From Sinohyriopsis cumingii (Eukaryota; Mollusca; Bivalvia; Unionida; Unionidae): 64,000 nt of DNA. Each line of letters begins with the position of its first letter. Position 1 is the first letter of the stretch. The DNA is taken from contig JAPYKE020000279.1 of assembly GCA_028554795.2 (NCBI GenBank), positions 434,001 through 498,000 on the forward strand, given 5' to 3'. Below, piece after piece: positions 9,500-20,390 of the stretch. The translations under genes and the position numbers were made by a program. Below the pieces are notes generated by a model. That model saw only the letters and a program-made list of their open reading frames with translations. It was not told the origin of the DNA and did not search any database.

Positions 9500-10669
9500 T
9501 TATTTCTCTGGAGGAAGTACGGGGGTGAATTTTTTGTTTGTAGGTCTGGAGTTCCCTTGAGCGCATGGAGCAGATTCTTCTGCATCCATGCTCTCAATGT
9601 CTCCAAACCTGTTATAAAGTTTGATGGGGTCATCTGACCCCTTTTGTTGCCTGTTTCCATGAGATTTATTTTTGTTTTTTGGTGATTTAGGTTGCTGGGT
9701 ATTGCTGAATGTAGTTTGTGTAGATGCCGTGTTTCTCTGTGATTGGTAATGAGGGGTGTTTGAGCTTGGTGTTGAATCGGGTGCTTCTGTTTGTGTTTGA
9801 GCGTCCTTCGTTGTTTTAGGATTGCTCTTCACTACAGTGGAGAAGGATGGGCCAGGATGGGCTGTTTTCGCCTGTACAAGTTTTCTGGCTTCTGGATAGG
9901 GAATATTATTTGTGTATTTTACCCTCTGAATTTCCTTCTCCTGTTTCCAGGTATCGCAATCCTTGGAATTTGCGTGGTGCTCTTTTCCACAGTTGACACA
10001 ATGCGGAGTTGCTCTACAGTCAGCTTCCTGATGAGAATTTTCTCCGCATCGGCCACATATTTGGGTTTTAGAACAGCGGTCTTCGTGATGGCCGTATTTT
10101 TGACACTTATAACATCGAAGGGGGTTTGGAATGTAGATGTCAACCTTCACTTGCAAGAAGCCAACTTTGACCACTTTGGGTACAGTTGGCTTGTTGAAGT
10201 TGAGTACAATGGTGTTGGTGTCCTGCAGGTTATTATTACGTTTGATACGTATTCGACGGACTGCAGTGACACCTTCACTTTTCATTCCTTCAATGATATC
10301 TGCGTCGGTGACTCCAGCCAAGTCACGACAGCGAATCACGCCTTTGGACGTATTGAGTGTGGTGTGAGCGAATGAGGTCACTGGAATATCGAAGAAAGTT
10401 TTTATCTTCTTGATATTGTCTGTCTGACCTCGTCGCTCACATTCCACGAGAAGGCAACCCGATTTCATTTTTTTGACACTCTTTGGCGTACCAGTCAAAC
10501 CTGTAATTGTTTTCTCGATCACAAACGGAGAGAGTGAAGCAAGGGATTTTGCGGCATCTTTAGATTGTATTACCATGAAGCGTGGAAATGAGTCCACACT
10601 ACATGGTTCGTCGTCCGAGTCAGATAAAGTTTTCGTACGTTTATTTTGAATTTTTTTGGAAATATCCAT
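9500..10669 (-). CDS. LINE ORF1 nucleic-acid-binding protein (U1), intact frame
   Basis: 389 residues, open from ATG to TAA. The N-terminal 180 residues have the alpha/beta character of an RRM-like or esterase-free ORF1 head. Three CCHC knuckles follow at 186-199, 205-218 and 224-238, then a low-complexity S/T/Q/K/N tail and the LYNRFGDIESMD motif near residue 351, typical of I-group and Jockey-group ORF1. It would coat LINE RNA in the ribonucleoprotein. This is the only transposon protein in the window that is complete, together with its U4 twin. Confidence 0.88.
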   Translation of the reverse strand: MDISKKIQNKRTKTLSDSDDEPCSVDSFPRFMVIQSKDAAKSLASLSPFVIEKTITGLTGTPKSVKKMKSGCLLVECERRGQTDNIKKIKTFFDIPVTSFAHTTLNTSKGVIRCRDLAGVTDADIIEGMKSEGVTAVRRIRIKRNNNLQDTNTIVLNFNKPTVPKVVKVGFLQVKVDIYIPNPLRCYKCQKYGHHEDRCSKTQICGRCGENSHQEADCRATPHCVNCGKEHHANSKDCDTWKQEKEIQRVKYTNNIPYPEARKLVQAKTAHPGPSFSTVVKSNPKTTKDAQTQTEAPDSTPSSNTPHYQSQRNTASTQTTFSNTQQPKSPKNKNKSHGNRQQKGSDDPIKLYNRFGDIESMDAEESAPCAQGNSRPTNKKFTPVLPPEK

Positions 10670-11210
10670 TTTGGCTAGATTAAAAATTCAGCACCCGTGC
10701 TCCCCACCCACCAAGGAGCCCAACAAGGGGACACTTTTCAAGTGTCAGGGATACACAGATGCTATACTCAGTTGATAAAATTACCTTTGATTGACCTTGA
10801 AGTCGCCAATTTCTAAGGTCGGTAAAATTACCCCCGGATTGACCCGTTAAGCCACCGCCTTCTAGAAAGTCTTCTAAGACTTGGAAAAGGGAAAGATAAA
10901 GGACTAGAATACAGGGGCAACGGTGGTATCAAGAGAGATACTAGGAGAAAGATAAAGGAGGTGAGAGAGTAAATAAAGACTTCCTAGGGCTCGGCGTGAC
11001 CAGCCGATTTGTCGGAACCGGGCCCATCCCGACCACCCGTCTAAGAGAAGTAGAGGCCAAAGTAGTGTATTGCAGGGAAAGCCTCTGCTCAACTACCAGG
11101 ATCCTTTCCTCCCCCGACACGGGACGCAACCCACGGTAAACAGGTTGCCTCTACTTAGTCGCCTTTTACGACACGTAGCGAGGCACGTCGGGCCAATTCT
11201 ACAACCCCGG
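10670..11210 (-). promoter_or_regulatory. LINE 5' UTR with presumed internal promoter (U1)
   Basis: 541 bp between the 5' target-site duplication and the ORF1 ATG. It is GC-richer than its surroundings and contains the strings GGCCCGACGTGCCTC and GTCGTAAAAGGCGAC near its start, of the kind seen at the 5' ends of related elements. I-group LINEs carry internal promoters here; no core element was pinned down. Confidence 0.55.
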
Positions 11211-11224
11211 AAGTATAAAAAGGA
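11211..11224. repeat. target-site duplication, 5' side of U1 LINE
   Basis: AAGTATAAAAAGGA, the exact partner of 5463-5476. Sequence beyond it (11225 on) is pre-insertion genomic DNA and contains the long candidate exon. Confidence 0.9.
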
Positions 11225-11280
11225 AGTGTCAAACTCTGCAAGTTATCATCAATAGTATAGCAAGCCTGTCCATCTCTCAG

Positions 11281-11670
11281 ATGCTTTCCACAAACCACAC
11301 CACAGAAAGATTGTAAAACCGATCGTTCCAGAATCAGCCAGTGGTTATTATGAAACATCACAGATGAGAGCAGACCTGCTGAGGTATTGTGATTTGGCCA
11401 TTAGATCGAACACGTTTGCTGGGAAAGGGTTAAAATATCTTGACGGACCTATTGTCAAGGCTTTAGCTGCAGTAGAATTTGTGTACTCTGACGAAGTCGA
11501 CAGAGTAAAGCTTGAAAAAAATCGAAATCTGTGAATGGTTAAATAAATATTCAGCCTACGTTGAATATGTCAGATGGTTCCCTTGCTGTCACTTCATTCA
11601 AAGGGTGTTGGAACTCTATTCATCACCATGGACACATTCAGAGTGTACCTTTTCATCAGAGAGAATGCAG
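11281..11670 (+). pseudogene. long candidate host exon X6 (U1), frameshifted
   Basis: The best evidence for a host gene. After the acceptor CCTGTCCATCTCTCAG the plus strand is open to 11534 (frame open since 11256). Just before that stop an A7 run (11515-11521) allows a one-base shift into a second frame, open from there to a TAA at 11674. Both halves read like one globular protein (for example ADLLRYCDLAIRSNTF, then ICEWLNKYSAYVEYVRWF). The frame ends exactly where the CR1/L2-like tail begins, so the exon end may be disrupted by that insertion. The A7 shift could be a mutation or a sequence error; U4 has it too. Protein family not recognised. Confidence 0.5.
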
Positions 11671-11671
11671 T

Positions 11672-11673
<2 letters not shown>

Positions 11674-11716
<43 letters not shown>

Positions 11717-12051
11717 TAGAACTTTGTATAGCGCCTCATCTTTAGAAGCTCTAAGCGCTTTACAATATTAGACAATACCTATAAGATAAAAAAAACATAT
11801 AATGAAATGATTACAAAAACAAACACCATGAAATTAGAAAACATAAAAAACATGCTGAAAATATTTAAGGTAGGAAACATTATTAGGCTTTAAGTTTGTT
11901 CTTGCAGTCGAAATAAGTGAGTTTTGAGAGCACTCTTGAATGGGATCACTGTGTCTTTGTGTCTAAGTTCAGTGGGCAATTCATTCGACGTTGCGTGGCC
12001 CTGGTATGCAAAAGAACGCTGTCCATATGTCTTTGTTTTCAAAGTGGGAAT
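11674..12051 (-). mobile_element. CR1/L2-like LINE 3' end with (ATT)n tail (U1)
   Basis: On the minus strand codons 12051 to 11890 encode the last 53 residues of a LINE ORF2, with KTKTYGQRSFAYQG, NELPTELR and FKSALKTHLFRL, the well-known C-terminal block of CR1/L2-type reverse transcriptases. A 3' UTR with AAGCGCTTAGAGC...GGCGCTATACAAAG follows, then a (TTA)n tail (11674-11716). U1 and U4 read GHATSNELP where U2, U3 and U5 read GPATSNELP, nearer the family pattern. A candidate target duplication GAGAGAAT lies at 11659-11666 and 12224-12231, which would put the 5' truncation near 12223. Confidence 0.7.
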
Positions 12052-12569
12052 AATGAGTATAAATTATTTAGTTATACATATTTTGTAAGGATCAAATAGA
12101 CCGCACACAACAACTCCTTCGTAAATGGGTTAGAATTCTCGACCACCGGCATCTAGGTAGAATAAGAGATTTGATTATTGTGACAGTGGGCAAAAATATA
12201 TAAAGTATGCTAAATAATGTACTGAGAGAATTTCCTTCTATTGAGTGTTGTTCACGTTAACGCCGTTATCGATCGATACACTGATTTTGATTTTGGTATT
12301 ATTTATATTTTTCTGTGCATATAGCCATATAAAAATTCGTTACATGTGAAAAGTGATGATATTTAGTGCGTGTAGACAATTTTGAATGATATGAAAGTCC
12401 AAGAGATGGAAGCTTACTAAAACAAGGTTAAGTAGATTGAGTTTATGACATGAATCGTTTCTCATTTAGTTGCATCTCAGTTAGTGATAACGAATATCTT
12501 AAGCTGACTATAGTCGTATGACATGAACTGACTGGACATTCCTTTCCACTGCCATTTTTTTTTCTTCAG
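12052..12569. other. spacer of U1, no gene seen
   Basis: AT-rich sequence. Part may be the decayed upstream end of the CR1/L2-like fragment. No open frame, RNA gene or repeat recognised. It ends in a polypyrimidine tract leading to the acceptor at 12569. Confidence 0.5.
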
Positions 12570-12611
12570 GTTGAAACAATAGATGCATTAATTGAGAAAA
12601 GGAAGGAATGA
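12570..12611 (+). pseudogene. candidate terminal host exon X7 (U1)
   Basis: A strong acceptor (CCACTGCCA, nine T, CTTCAG) is followed by 13 codons, VETIDALIEKRKE, and TGA, the only frame open beyond three codons. AATAAA occurs 46 bases after the stop. Acceptor, short coding tail and polyadenylation signal together resemble a last exon. Phase 0 fits the frame in which the second half of X6 ends, but a donor after X6 was not found. Confidence 0.35.
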
Positions 12612-12657
12612 TTGTAATTTATAAAAGGAAATATAAATGCATTGATTCCGGTTTATT

Positions 12658-12663
12658 AATAAA
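12658..12663 (+). terminator. polyadenylation signal candidate (U1)
   Basis: AATAAA downstream of the candidate terminal exon. The hexamer is common in AT-rich DNA; position is the only support. Confidence 0.3.
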
Positions 12664-13785
12664 TTAGTGATGTATATGTTCTTTTAAATGGTAATACAGA
12701 CAAATGCAGTATAGTTGTTATACAAATAGTAATTAAATATATTTAATAGATCAAAAATTCAAAATGAGCATTTCAATATTTCTTATTCCCATACCAAAAA
12801 GCGAAATTTTTTAGAATGTTTTTGGAAGTAAGCAAAGGGCTTCGAATCTCATTGATCAGACAGTATTTGTAGCTAAAAGCAGGTAGAAATTAGACAAATT
12901 TTGAACTTTGAAATGTGATGGTATTGGGTCAACAATTTGGCCTCATTACTATCTCAGTGATTCCTATGTCTTTTTTTTCAATCCACAATGCCTAACAAGA
13001 AACTTAGATAACTAGGCGCTGAAATCGGTTTACTCTCTCTCTCTCTCTTTCTCCTCCGTGTGCTGAACGCACCCATACCTTCTAAGACTAAAAATTCACT
13101 CTAGCTTTGAGTTATTGTACAGTTCCTTTGTATATGGTGCTTCGAACTGTTCTTAGATATCAAACAAATACTTACAAAATTACCCGTGTGAAATATAAAA
13201 TAACCGCATTGTTGACGGATAAATTTAAGAGGACAAGCGGAATACCATTGATGCACCTTCTGCTGTTAATCCATTTTTGTTCATCGTATTTCGTCATTAC
13301 TGCCATTCATAAGTTGCATACATTTGGTCCATTATATCAATCAATAGTCAGATCTTTCATACTAAGCAAAAAAGTAGGATATGTTTCCAGAGTAACGTCG
13401 AAAATTAGCACTGTCTGAATCAACATGCAAAACAAGCCGCAATCAAGTTGAAATATGAATCAAAGGCTTTTTATGGTACAGTTTAATAAGGACATTTCTT
13501 AATTTTCGCCAACCCAAAAGTGTGCCGCACTAAGTTTTCAACGTTATAGTACATCATAAATATAGTGAATATTTACGAGAATTTGAAGTAGTTAGTTTTA
13601 AGTTAGACATACTGATACATATTGGAGTAGTAGCACTCTGGCGACAACAATGACGCTCGGGCGACAATGGGAACTAACATTACGCCTCTAGTTTGAAAAC
13701 TAACACTCCCTCGTCAATTTAACATGAACCATATGTTTAACATTAGTATGACATTCTGACCTCAAGGGAAAGGATAATGTTGAAC
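12664..13785. other. 3' spacer of U1
   Basis: About 1.1 kb with no recognised gene. It holds a short CT microsatellite at 13032-13048. The 103-codon plus-strand frame at 13107-13418 has no domain, no splice context and no distinctive composition, and I treat it as chance. Confidence 0.5.
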
Positions 13786-14702
13786 ATGTCCATGTGTTAA
13801 ATGAGCATCAGTATTTACAAAGGGGAAATGCAATGTTCAAACCACGTCTACTAACCAACGCAAGCTTTTGACTGAGCAACATACATTCATCTTCTGAGTC
13901 ACACCAACATTTACTAACCATCACGCCGCTTAAACTCACCAGCACCTAATCTCCACTTGAACAACACATACTCACGAACATGCCGTTTTGGTTGCCCAAA
14001 CCCAAACTTATTAATAAACGACAAAGCAATGGGATGCTAACACATACACACAACCATCCATGAAAGGGTAGAAATGATCATGCACACACATCAACAGAAG
14101 CAGCCATGAATAGCAGTACTGCTCATATACTGTATATAGAAACATATTTAATTACTATCGTACATCTAGTGAAAGGAAAGAAATATGTAGGAGTGCTTTC
14201 ATATATATACAAAGTTACTAATATATCTCTAAAGGGTAAGATTATCCATTCACTATGCACACAAACTTGCTACCACACTAAAGGCAACGGGCACTCATAC
14301 ACAAAACACATATAGTTATATCCTGATTTGAGTGGGACGTCGTTTAGGCCACCAAGTTAATAGTAATTCCTACGCATTATTTGTCCTACATAAAACCCAC
14401 CTTAGATAAGAAAAGAACATATTTAGAAGGAACTGACATGGCCGTTCTGAAGTATTGGTTGCATCAAAATCAATGAAAGATATCCAGTATTCGACAGCAG
14501 TGTCTTGGCATTTAATCGGAACTATACAGTATTGTGCTGACATGCTATTACACCGAATGCATACAGACATACATAATGATTGTAGAGAATTATGTCACCA
14601 ACAGAAAACGTAGTACTTAAACAAATGACCCCAAACTTAGATAATCTGATTGTAAGAGGTAATTCTGGAGTTGTTTAATACATTTCGAGTATCCATAGTC
14701 GA
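13786..14702. repeat. S block before U2, no gypsy (917 bp)
   Basis: Single S copy joined to native flank on both sides (GTTGAAC before, TTAGAGAAC after). It is the empty-site form that defines the gypsy insertion point and has the left-hand variants TAGCAGTACTGC and TTGCATCAAA. Confidence 0.85.
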
Positions 14703-15128
14703 TTAGAGAACAATGATATGTAGAAAATGGCAATTTTCTTTAGCACAGCATCAACGAATTTTGTAAACATGCCCAAAGATCGGGGCATGCTGATTGGTTT
14801 TAGTTTTGCGACTCAACTGCCTGTCCCCATTCTCGCTTGGACAGCAAATAGCTGCTTAATCATCGTACCTCTCCTGCGCTTTTAAAGATACTGTATGAAT
14901 AGCATGGTGGTATAGTTTATGTGTGCAGTTAGCTTTCATGGAAATCGCATGTAAGATACAAATGACGTTTCATACGCAATGCCAGCATCATTGGTAACAA
15001 AGTTGTAATAAAAACATAGCCATAAAATAAAAGATACAAGTCCTCTGTCTCCCCAGGATTCTTATGATCGTGGTGAATCATGTGTTACCTCTCTTTCTAC
15101 ATCATTCTCTCTCAATCACTCTCTCACA

Positions 15129-15131
<3 letters not shown>
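14703..15131. other. spacer of U2
   Basis: Same content as 2944-3372, including the inverted repeat and ATTGG. U2 and U5 share GACAGCAAATAG where U1, U3 and U4 have GACAGCTAATAG. Confidence 0.4.

Positions 15132-15200
<69 letters not shown>
15132..15200. repeat. (CT)n microsatellite of U2, about 69 bp
   Basis: The longest of the five CT tracts, more than double that of U1. It is followed by TTGTCTATC (U2/U5 class) where the other units have TTGTATATC. Confidence 0.9.
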
Positions 15201-15201
<1 letters not shown>

Positions 15202-15368
15202 TGTCTATCATGGAAATTGGTCCCGAAGCTCGAGATGATTAATGAAAATGAAGATCGTTGCCAAACGGTCAGTTTAACTATTTCGATGTCAAACGGCAAT
15301 CAGTTCCAAAGTAGAACCGTAAGAAAATAATTGTCACAGATAATAAGAACCAACATTTTTTGACATTG

Positions 15369-15919
15369 TTGCTAGTTTCATGGCGCATTTGCCTGAATTA
15401 AGCTGTCCATTTCTTCTATGATTCATCAGAATTGTCTCGATCCTTGTTATGCTTGCCAATGCGAAAACTCATTGTCTAGGAGAATGTCCTGCCAACTTAT
15501 CCTCTGTGTTTTCTTCATGCAGCCAATGTGAAAATAGTTCAGCTTTTTGGCATGACGTCTGTATACCATTCAAATTTATCGTGCATACAGCAGGGTCGGC
15601 ATTACAATAGCTTTGTTGACATTTAGGCTTGTTTGCAGATTGATCCCTATGCGCTCTTCTAATTTGCTTATAGTCTGCCAAAGACCACATTTACTTGAGC
15701 CGTTTCGGTGTTGCTTTCATCATAGATGTGAATTGCACCTGACAGTGTACTGCTGAGTTAGTTGAACTTATCCACTACCTCGAGAGTTTAGCCATTTTAC
15801 TGTGATGGTAGGTTCTACATAAGGCTTTCCTGTTGTAGGTTGGTTTAGCACCAATGTCCTACTTATACTGATTGTGAGAGCAACACTGTTTCAAGCTGAA
15901 GCGAATTAGTCTATACAAA
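15369..15919 (-). pseudogene. RTE-like RT remnant (U2)
   Basis: Same broken domain blocks as at 3570-4120. One marker base distinguishes the classes: CATTCAAATTT in U2 and U5, CATTCGAATTT in U1, U3 and U4. Confidence 0.65.
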
Positions 15920-17586
15920 TATTGGTCCCAAGCCCGAGTCGTTCTGGAGGTTGGCCAGGATTTTTTTTTAGGGTGGCAAAACTTATCAGAAGGTGGAAAT
16001 GGAGTCGTGAGACTCAGAAAGAATATATTGTAGGGTCGGGGCCAAAAGAGGTTGGTAACCATTGCCATACATATTTTTGCATAACAGACACAGATTTGGG
16101 ATTCAAGAACAGTCACTGTCTTTAACATTTTGCCTTTAGTCTCCTCCAACTGAATGGAATGCCATCAATTCGGTACCTGATATCAACCCTTTTGTCACAG
16201 CCACGGTAAGCACCAGTAAGCATAACAGCGAACATCATACTGAAGAGGTGCTTCTTTGACTTCTTTGGCGACTGGATGGTTGTGATACATCATTTTAACT
16301 TCCTTCATTTACTGAATATCGCAACTACGAATTTTGTCTGGTTTAGTATCACGGAAATAAATTAATTTTCATTGTAATTATTAGCACTTTTTCACATTTT
16401 AGTAAAGGGCATGACGCAATTATTTGTCCTCCAAAAGATAAATTATGGACTAAAATTATCATCTGTCTTCACCAAAGGTATATTATTCAGTTCGTACATT
16501 AAATAGGGTCTTCTTCTATGTTTATGCTGCAGCTCCTTATCTTATTTGGCTGGATGTTTTCATTTCTTCTAAAATAAATGACACATGTAAAGCCTTGATG
16601 TAGTTTCAAACATTACCCACCAGCCCCACCTCCTTCCTCAAACAGCGTTCAGCTATCGGGTGTATTTCATCTGGATGTTGAAGGATGGAACTTTGCTTTT
16701 ATGACGAGAAACCCTCTTGTTATAAAACTTTCCACCTACGTGTTTTATTAAAACCATTTCTATATTTCTTCAGATATCCTACCAAAGTTGTTATAAGCGA
16801 CAACGACTACTTTCTATCTTTTGTAAGCACCTGTACTGCATGATAATCAGTTTAAATTATCTTCTTGATACCAAATATTCTATATTGCTCATTTCTTATG
16901 AAAGTGGCCTTAAGTTCCAGGATCAGGTCAGTAAACAATATAAAGTAGCCATCTGGGTTGGATTAGTATCCAAATATAGAAATTTTAGGTCTAAATATTA
17001 TTTGCATTTTGGTAGATTTAGAACAATATTTAATATAGTACATATACATATTTTAACACAGCCGTATAGCAGTGTTGGAGACAAACCAAGATAAGGATAC
17101 ATATTCTCTCTCCAATATTGATGGGATTTGTACCTGCGCACAACGTTATGTGAAGATGCATCATTCAATCCTTGGCGACTTTAAAATGCCGACTACAAAT
17201 CTTCAGTAATTCATTGAAGACGGTTTATAACATCATATACTAGAAAAGGGTGCGACGTCCTAATTACAATAATGTACATTAAGGCTAACCTCAAGTATAA
17301 AAAGGATTGATTGATTGATTGATTGTTTGTTTTTTAACGGCGCATCAGCACTGTTAGGCTATTTAGCGCCAAACAAAGTGTTATTTGTATAATCTTTTAA
17401 AACTTATTAAAGGTCCTATATCGACCAGCGATATAAAAGAACAAATGGTTGAAATTAAAAACGGTAAGATGGTAACGGTGCAAAATAAAGCTTCCCGATC
17501 AACGGGAAATGTAGAAAAGATGAATAAGTATTAAAATGGGACGGTATATATATTGCATAAAACTGCACAAGGTGATAGCATAAAAG

Positions 17587-18462
17587 TCAGAGTTTAGAGT
17601 AAATATTTACGGCTTTCAGGAACTCTATAATACGAGTGATGTTTACAGTATCAAAAAGTTCTTTCATGCCATGCACTTTGTAATAACGATCGCGCGTAGG
17701 TTGTAGGTCAAAGCACTCTATCATAAAGTGCTTGACAGTGAATGGTTCATTGCAAGAAACGCACTCTGGTGGGTCTTCACCTTTTAGTATGTGGGTGTGG
17801 GTGATAGAAGTATGACCAATTCGGATTCTTGCTATGACTATCTCCTCCCTACGAATGGTTCTGTAGGAAGGAGTCCATTCTCCTAGAGTTGGCTTGATTG
17901 CATGAAGTTTGTTATTCACGGCATCATTCCATGATGCCTGCCACTTCTGACGAAAGAACTTTCTGATACAAGGTTTAAAATCAGTATATGGTATTTTAAA
18001 ATCAGATGGTTCTTGAGTAAGGGCCATTTTAGCAGCGCGATCTGCTTTTTCGTTACCTTTAATGCCAATGTGGCTAGGTAACCAACAGTATATTATATTG
18101 TGGGAGACACTCAGCTCGGCATCTTTGAAGAGTATGTTTTTTAATAATGGGTTCTCCAGTTTTCTATTGTGTAGTGACTGGAGTCCTGATAGCGAATCGG
18201 AGAATATGATACTGTTTAAAATATGTTTCTTTTCTATATGTTGCAGAGCAAGGTCTATTGCTCTGATTTCGGCTGTAAAAATTGATGCTCCATTTGGTAA
18301 ACGAACTTGCGTTGTATGATTTCCACAAACAAAGGCTGCAGCAACCTTTTCCTCATCCTTTGATCCTTCAGTGTAAATTCTGGTGTAGTTTTTAAATTCG
18401 GTGAGGAGTTCATCGTAAGAGTTGTGGAAGATAGAAGGGTTTGTTTCGGATTTTTTTTCCAT
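17587..18462 (-). pseudogene. LINE ORF2 RNase H and CCHC (U2)
   Basis: As at 5757-6632, with Ser in HTSITH. The Asp-to-Glu change at the first catalytic position is present. Confidence 0.88.
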
Positions 18463-19936
18463 CGTGTAGCGTAAAACGTACTTTTGGTTGTTTAATTAGC
18501 CAGGGTGGTGTTTCGGAGATGGATGTTTTTTGAATTTTAGAAAGATCTATATTTGTAGTGTCAAGGCTGGATGATATTCTAATGCCAAAGGAAGGTATGG
18601 CGTTTGGTTTATTTTCGTATAAAGTTTTGTATTTGGGTTGAAAAACAGCCGAGAAAGCAGGATTCAGAGGGTTTGATTTTAATTTGAGAGCATACTGTGC
18701 GGAAAGCATTTCTCTACGATGCGATAACGGTGGTTCATTCGCCTCAGCTAGAAGGCTTTCACACGGGGATGTTTTAAATGCTCCCAGAGCCAGTCTTATT
18801 CCCTGATGATGAATTGGATCAAGCATTTTAAGATACGATTTTCTGGCTGAACCATACACAACGCAACCATAGTCCAGTTTGGAGCGAATAAACGTTCTGT
18901 ATAAATTTAGGATGACTTTTCTATCAGCACCCCAGTCAGTGTGCGCTACTACTTTAAGTAGGTTAAGTGCTTTTAAGCATTTAGCTTTTAAGTTCTTTAG
19001 GTGTGGAATAAAGGTCAGTTTTCTGTCAAAGATTATACCTAATAATTTGGTTTCCTCAACAACTGGAATAGGTGTTCCATCCAGCGTGAGGTTCGGTTCA
19101 TCGTGATGTTTTCGTAACTGACAGAAATGCATGCATACAGTTTTTAATTTCGAGAATTTGAAACCGTTTGCATTGGCCCAATTTTGAATTTTGTTTATAT
19201 TTTGCTGCAGTTGTCTTTCAATTGTATGCATGTGCTTTGACCGATAACATATTAGAAAATCATCAACGTATAAAGAGCAATCCACACCAGGAGTCAAACA
19301 CTTGGTGATGCTATTAATTTTGATGTTAAAGAGCGTCACAGATAAAATACTGCCCTGGGGCACACCCATCTCTTGCTCGTGCAGATCGGAGAGGGTAGAG
19401 CCCACTCGTACTTTGAATTCTCTGTCTGAGAGGAAGTTGGATATGAAAGAGGGCAGACGGCCTTTTCGACCTAGATCGTTCAGGTCATTTAGTATCCCGT
19501 ACTTCCATGTCGTGTCATAGGCCTTTTCTAAATCAAAGAAAACCGCTACTAAATGTTCTTTCTTAATAAATGCATCGCGAATAAATGTTTCCAGTCTAAC
19601 CAGATGATCATTGGTGCTCCGGCCATATCGAAAGCCACTTTGGAAAGGAGATATTAAATTGTTAGTTTCCAAATACCAGACAAGCCGAGAACTGATCATT
19701 CGTTCCATTGTTTTGCACACACAGCTTGTGAGTGCAATTGGTCGATAGCTGTTGGGGTCTTCGCTATCTTTACCGGGTTTGGGGACTGGTATTACAGTTG
19801 CTTCTTTCCAGATTTTTGGTACATTACCAGTAATCCATAAATCATTGAAGAGTTTCAAAAGAGATGTTAAAGATGATTCTGGAAGGTGTTTCAAAAACTG
19901 GTAATGTATTTCGTCAGGCCCAAGCGGAAGTATCAT
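18410..19936 (-). pseudogene. LINE ORF2 reverse transcriptase (U2)
   Basis: 508 codons; retains the Ile codon (ETFIRDAF) missing from U1 and U4, so YVDD is at 223-226. It has the same upstream and downstream frameshifts as U1. Confidence 0.9.
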
Positions 19937-20390
19937 GGGCCTTATCTAAAGCCTCCCTAAGCTCCGATAGTGAGAACAATTGATTATAACTTTCCGAGTT
20001 GTTGGATGTGAATTTTAAACGTGACTTTTCTTTTTGAGTTTTAAGTTTTCGGAAGGCTTCTGAATAATTAGATGATGAGGAATTTTTCGAGAAACTGTCA
20101 GCAAGAATATTTGCAATGTCACGTTTTGAACTAAAGTTGTTATTGTTCAGTGTCAGATGTCGGAGAGGGTTTTGTTTTCTCTTTCCGTTTATTTTGCGTA
20201 TAGTGTCCCAAACTTTCTTAACAGAGGAACGAGAGTTTAAAGAAGAAACATATTTCTTCCATGATGCTCTTTTACTTTCTTTGATTGTGCGGCGAGCTTT
20301 GGCCCGGACAATGCGATATATATTTAAGTTTTCGGGCGTCGGGTGATTATTGAATTTTTTAATGCTTCTCGGCGTTGCAGTATGGCTTCC

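Larger units (their letters stand above)
5477..11210 (-). mobile_element. full-length Nimb-like (I group) LINE, U1
   Basis: A 5734-bp non-LTR retrotransposon bounded by a perfect 14-bp target-site duplication. From its 5' end (11210): 5' UTR about 540 bp, ORF1 with three CCHC knuckles, a 62-base gap, then ORF2 with APE endonuclease, reverse transcriptase, RNase H and a C-terminal CCHC motif, a 280-bp 3' UTR, and a tail of about five TTGA units (5477-5495 on the plus strand). Domain order, APE plus RNase H, and a short-repeat tail rather than poly(A) place it in the I group; the closest named relatives I know are Nimb/nimbus elements of snails. ORF2 is broken by three single-base frameshifts, so this copy cannot encode an intact ORF2. 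Confidence 0.9.

Noticed and set aside
9791..10375. 194-codon plus-strand frame (repeated at 51154-51738)
   Set aside because: Exact antisense of the ORF1 zinc-knuckle region, with cysteine- and phenylalanine-rich composition expected from the complement of a coding strand.
11574..11771. Small frames with poly-Ile or poly-Asn runs
   Set aside because: Translations of the (TAA)n tail of the CR1/L2-like LINE.
13107..13418. 103-codon plus-strand frame repeated in four units
   Set aside because: No domain, no splice context, and repetition is explained by duplication of the unit.
14370..14570. 66-codon minus-strand frame inside every S block
   Set aside because: Recurs only because S is duplicated; composition is ordinary and substitutions between S classes change its residues freely.
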